Of a stretch of DNA of 7,193 nt, positions 5,065 to 7,193 are shown piece after piece. How positions within the stretch are numbered: the first letter of the stretch is position 1; every line of letters starts with the position of its first letter. The notes beneath the pieces were generated by a model. The model made no database searches, was not told where the DNA came from, and saw only the letters and a list, made by a program, of their open reading frames with translations. The stretch comes from Candidatus Adiutrix sp. (GTDB lineage: Bacteria > Desulfobacterota > Desulfarculia > Adiutricales > Adiutricaceae): contig JAITBV010000314.1 in assembly GCA_031283395.1 (NCBI GenBank), positions 1-7,193 on the forward strand, written 5' to 3'. A program made the translations under genes and the position numbers.

Positions 5065-5987
5065 GGCCGGAGCCCCTTATCGAGGAATTTCTAGCCTATT
5101 TGGCCGGGATCAGGGGGCGTTCCCCCCGGACCGTCAGGGCCTACGGGCGGGAGGCGCGGGCCTTCGCGGATTTTCTGGCCGGCCGGGACCTGGACCTGGC
5201 CGCGGCGGGCAAATCCGATATCAGGGCCTATATCTTCGAACTGAAAGGCCGGGGCCTGGCCAACACCTCCCTGGGCCGGGCCCTGGCCGCCCTGAGGGCC
5301 TTCTACCGCTGGCGCCTGAAGGAGGGCGAAGGGGAATACAACCCGGCCGCCGAAACGCCCGGCCCCAAGATGACGGCCCGGCAGGCCCTCTTTCTGACCG
5401 AGCGGGAAATGGATATATTGCTGGATCCCGAGACCGGAGGCCGGGCGGACGAGCCCCTGGCCCGGCGCGACCAGGCCCTTTTGGAACTGGTCTATTCGGC
5501 CGGGCTCCGGGTGGGGGAACTGGTGGGCCTGGACCTGGGCGACCTGGACCTGGCCCGGCGCGTGGCCCTGGTGCGGCGGGGCAAGGGGGGCAAGGACAGG
5601 CTGGCGCCCTTCGGGCGGCCGGCCGCCGAGGCCCTGGCCGGCTATTTGGCGGTCCGGGGCCTTCTGGCCGGGACTGACGGCCTCCAAGCCCTCTTCCTGG
5701 GCCGGAGGGGCCGGCGCCTCGGCGACCGCGAAGTGCGCAGGGTGCTGGCCGCCCGCCTGGCCCGGGCCGGCCTTGACGGGGCCTTCAGCCCCCACAGCCT
5801 GCGCCACAGTTTCGCCACCCACCTGTTGTCGGCCGGGGCCGATTTGAAGGCCATAGGCGAAATGCTGGGCCACAGTTCCCTGGCCGCCACCCAGCGCTAC
5901 ACCCACCTGGACCTGGAAAGGCTGCGGCGGGCCTATCGGGCGGCCCATCCCCGGGCCCGGAACGAGAACCATGACCGACCCGACTGA
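5061..5987 (+). CDS. xerC: Site-specific tyrosine recombinase XerC
   Basis: Xer recombinases resolve chromosome dimers at dif sites together with a partner recombinase and FtsK. The 308-residue protein has an N-terminal SAM-like core-binding domain (about 5-90; SPRTVRAYGREARAFADFL is characteristic). The catalytic domain follows with all expected residues: Arg150 in SAGLRVGEL, Lys175 in GKGGKDR, His245 and Arg248 in HSLRHSFATHLL, His271 in LGHSS and the nucleophile Tyr280 in TQRYTH. The start is GTG 5061, overlapping the fliW stop as GTGA, with GGAAG at 5049-5053 seven bases upstream. Adjacency to hslV/hslU is the arrangement seen for xerC (codV) in Firmicutes and others, supporting XerC rather than XerD or an integrase. 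There are no attachment-site repeats or cargo genes, so it does not look like a mobile-element integrase. Confidence 0.93.
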   Translation: MRPEPLIEEFLAYLAGIRGRSPRTVRAYGREARAFADFLAGRDLDLAAAGKSDIRAYIFELKGRGLANTSLGRALAALRAFYRWRLKEGEGEYNPAAETPGPKMTARQALFLTEREMDILLDPETGGRADEPLARRDQALLELVYSAGLRVGELVGLDLGDLDLARRVALVRRGKGGKDRLAPFGRPAAEALAGYLAVRGLLAGTDGLQALFLGRRGRRLGDREVRRVLAARLARAGLDGAFSPHSLRHSFATHLLSAGADLKAIGEMLGHSSLAATQRYTHLDLERLRRAYRAAHPRARNENHDRPD

Positions 5988-6492
5988 CCGCCCCCCCGAG
6001 ACCGCCCCCGTTCCTCCGGCCACGACCCTGGCCGAAGCCCGGGCGGCCGTGGTGGGGAACCGTTATCTGCTCTTTGAGGAGAGTTTCAGCCTTTTTGACG
6101 CGAAAGGCTTCAGGCTCACCTTCACCTGGCCTCCGCTGTTTATCGGGCCGCTCTGGTTCATCTATCGGCGCATGTACCTGGAGGGCTTTTTAGCCTGGGT
6201 GTTTCTGACCGGCCTCAGGGGGGCCATAGGCTTCGACCGCGAGGCCCTGGGCCTGGCCGTGGTCGCAAGTTTCAGCCTGGCTTTGTCCCTGACCGGGCGC
6301 TGGTTCTACTGGAAGGCCGTGGACCGCCGCCTGGAGCAGGCCATGCGGCGTTATCCCCATGACCCGGACCGGGCCCTGGCCTGGATGAAATTGAAGGGCG
6401 GCGCGGACCTTTTGACCGTGATGGTCCTCTTGTTCATCGTGTTCCTGGTCGTGGGGTCGATGACCGTGGCCCAATTGGGGTTAAGACCGTGA
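5971..6492 (+). CDS. DUF2628-family membrane protein
   Basis: This is a 173-residue predicted inner-membrane protein of unknown function. The first 30 residues are Pro/Ala/Thr-rich and soluble. Then [26 protein letters not shown] (about 51-76) matches the DUF2628 hallmark, in which an aromatic 'F-x-W-x-x-F-x-x-G-P-x-W-x-x-Y-R-[KR]-M' stretch enters the membrane. Hydrophobic segments lie near 51-66, 72-86, 92-110 and 145-168. It has no signal peptide or catalytic motif that I can see. ATG 5971 overlaps the xerC end by 17 nt, with GGA nine bases upstream, and its stop overlaps the hslV GTG, so it is an integral part of this operon. Its placement between xerC and hslV is unusual. A link to membrane-protein quality control by HslUV is only a guess. 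Confidence 0.75.
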   Translation: MTDPTDRPPETAPVPPATTLAEARAAVVGNRYLLFEESFSLFDAKGFRLTFTWPPLFIGPLWFIYRRMYLEGFLAWVFLTGLRGAIGFDREALGLAVVASFSLALSLTGRWFYWKAVDRRLEQAMRRYPHDPDRALAWMKLKGGADLLTVMVLLFIVFLVVGSMTVAQLGLRP

Positions 6493-7031
6493 AAGGCGGT
6501 TTTGAAGGCACCACCATCATCGCCGTCCGCCACGGGGGGCGGGTGGCCGTCTGTGGCGACGGCCAGGTGACCCTGGGGCCCACGGTGATCAAGGATTCGG
6601 CCCGCAAGGTCCGCCGCCTCCACCACGACCGCATCATCTGCGGTTTCGCCGGGGCCACGGCCGACGCCTTCACCATCTTCGAGCGCTTCGAGGACAAGCT
6701 GTCCCAATACAGCGGCCAGCTTTTGCGCTCGGCCGTGGAACTGGCCAAGGACTGGCGCACCGACCGCAGCTTAAGGCGCCTGGAAGCCATGCTCCTGGCC
6801 GTGGACAGCCAGTCCAGCCTCCTTTTGTCCGGGTCCGGCGACGTCATAGAGCCGGACGACGGCTTATTGGCCATCGGCTCCGGCGGCGTCTACGCCCTGG
6901 CCGCGGCCCGGGCCATGATCCGCCAGGCTCCGCACCTGTCCGCGGCCGACATAGCCGCCGAGGCCATGGACATAGCCGCCGGGCTCTGCATCTACACCAA
7001 CCGGAACGTGATCCTGGAAACCCTGGCATGA
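6489..7031 (+). CDS. hslV: HslV (ClpQ), peptidase subunit of the HslUV protease
   Basis: HslV forms a double hexameric ring of N-terminal threonine peptidases that degrades proteins unfolded by the HslU ATPase in the cytoplasm. The 180-residue protein has a short MKGGFEG leader before TTIIAV. Removal of seven residues would expose Thr8 as the nucleophile. Counting from that threonine, the supporting residues fall where expected: Asp17 in CGDGQ, Lys33 in RKVRRL and Ser124 in [29 protein letters not shown] and the final [11 protein letters not shown] are strongly conserved family segments. The start is GTG 6489, overlapping the upstream stop as GTGA, with GGGG at 6477-6480 eight bases before it. 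Its own stop overlaps hslU as ATGA, which would help produce the two subunits in balance. All active-site residues are present, so it should be active. Confidence 0.96.
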   Translation: MKGGFEGTTIIAVRHGGRVAVCGDGQVTLGPTVIKDSARKVRRLHHDRIICGFAGATADAFTIFERFEDKLSQYSGQLLRSAVELAKDWRTDRSLRRLEAMLLAVDSQSSLLLSGSGDVIEPDDGLLAIGSGGVYALAAARAMIRQAPHLSAADIAAEAMDIAAGLCIYTNRNVILETLA

Positions 7032-7193
7032 GCGAATTCACCGCCCAGAGCGCGGAACTGACCCCCCGGCGCATCGTGGCCGAACTGGACCGTTACATCA
7101 TCGGCCAGGGCGCGGCCAAGAGGGCCGTGGCCATAGCCCTGCGCAACCGCTGGCGGCGCCTGATGGCCCCGGCACCCATGCGGGACGAGATAT
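7028..7193 (+). CDS. hslU: HslU (ClpY), ATPase/unfoldase subunit of HslUV, N-terminal part (runs off window)
   Basis: HslU is the AAA+ hexamer that unfolds substrates and threads them into HslV. Only 55 codons are visible, starting at ATG 7028, which overlaps the hslV stop. [34 protein letters not shown] is the highly conserved opening of HslU and contains the I-I-G-Q nucleotide-pocket segment. About six extra residues precede it compared with E. coli HslU. The Walker A and B motifs lie past the window end, so integrity cannot be judged. Confidence 0.95.
   Translation, partial: MSEFTAQSAELTPRRIVAELDRYIIGQGAAKRAVAIALRNRWRRLMAPAPMRDEI

Noticed and set aside
5061..5987. xerC as integrase of a mobile element
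   Set aside because: No attachment-site repeats, tRNA target, cargo genes or composition change; the neighbours hslV/hslU are the conserved housekeeping partners of xerC.
5091..6023. A 310-codon minus-strand frame opposite xerC
   Set aside because: Shadow frame without any domain; XerC on the plus strand has a full set of active-site residues.

Overview
The window is about 7.2 kb of very G+C-rich, gene-dense bacterial chromosome, roughly two-thirds G+C by eye. Third codon positions are almost all G or C, and GTG and TTG starts are common. All recognisable genes are core or housekeeping families. CsrA/FliW, RluA-type pseudouridine synthase, an Aas-like acyltransferase/ligase and a XerC-DUF2628-HslV-HslU row in a high-GC genome fit a Desulfobacterota ('deltaproteobacterial') organism best. 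That placement is a guess from gene content and style, not from a marker gene. There is no sign of a phage, IS element, CRISPR array, tRNA or rRNA.

Positions 1-809 read leftwards on the minus strand and hold rRNA-modification functions. RsmG (16S rRNA m7G methyltransferase) starts at 809, is interrupted by an in-frame TGA at 516-518, and continues in the same frame. With no later stop it runs into the N-terminus of a TrmH/SpoU-type RNA methyltransferase that leaves the window at base 1. A 60-bp divergent spacer (810-869) separates this from a rightward unit and carries a promoter that may yield a leaderless mRNA.

Positions 870-4268 read rightwards: an RluA-family pseudouridine synthase, then a translationally coupled unknown small protein with a winged-helix-like C-terminus, then a two-domain Aas-type protein (PlsC acyltransferase plus AMP-forming acyl-ACP/CoA ligase). 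RNA-modification genes therefore sit on both sides of the divergent spacer.

A 94-bp gap (4269-4362) contains an inverted repeat and a plausible sigma70-type promoter. It leads into a tight row: csrA, fliW, xerC, a DUF2628 membrane protein, hslV and hslU (cut by the window end). Apart from csrA-fliW (18 bp apart), every junction overlaps: GTGA, 17 nt, GTGA, ATGA. This implies one transcript with translational coupling. CsrA is a global mRNA-binding regulator and FliW its protein antagonist. XerC is a tyrosine recombinase and HslV-HslU form an ATP-dependent protease. The xerC-hslV-hslU core is widely conserved, so the csrA-fliW pair in front and the DUF2628 gene inside it are the local peculiarities.

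I found no convincing new defence or mobile system. The points most worth a second look are the interrupted RsmG-TrmH continuous frame, the possible SD hairpin before fliW, the leaderless promoter at 835-870, and two in-frame A-AAA-AAG slippery heptamers in the unknown gene.
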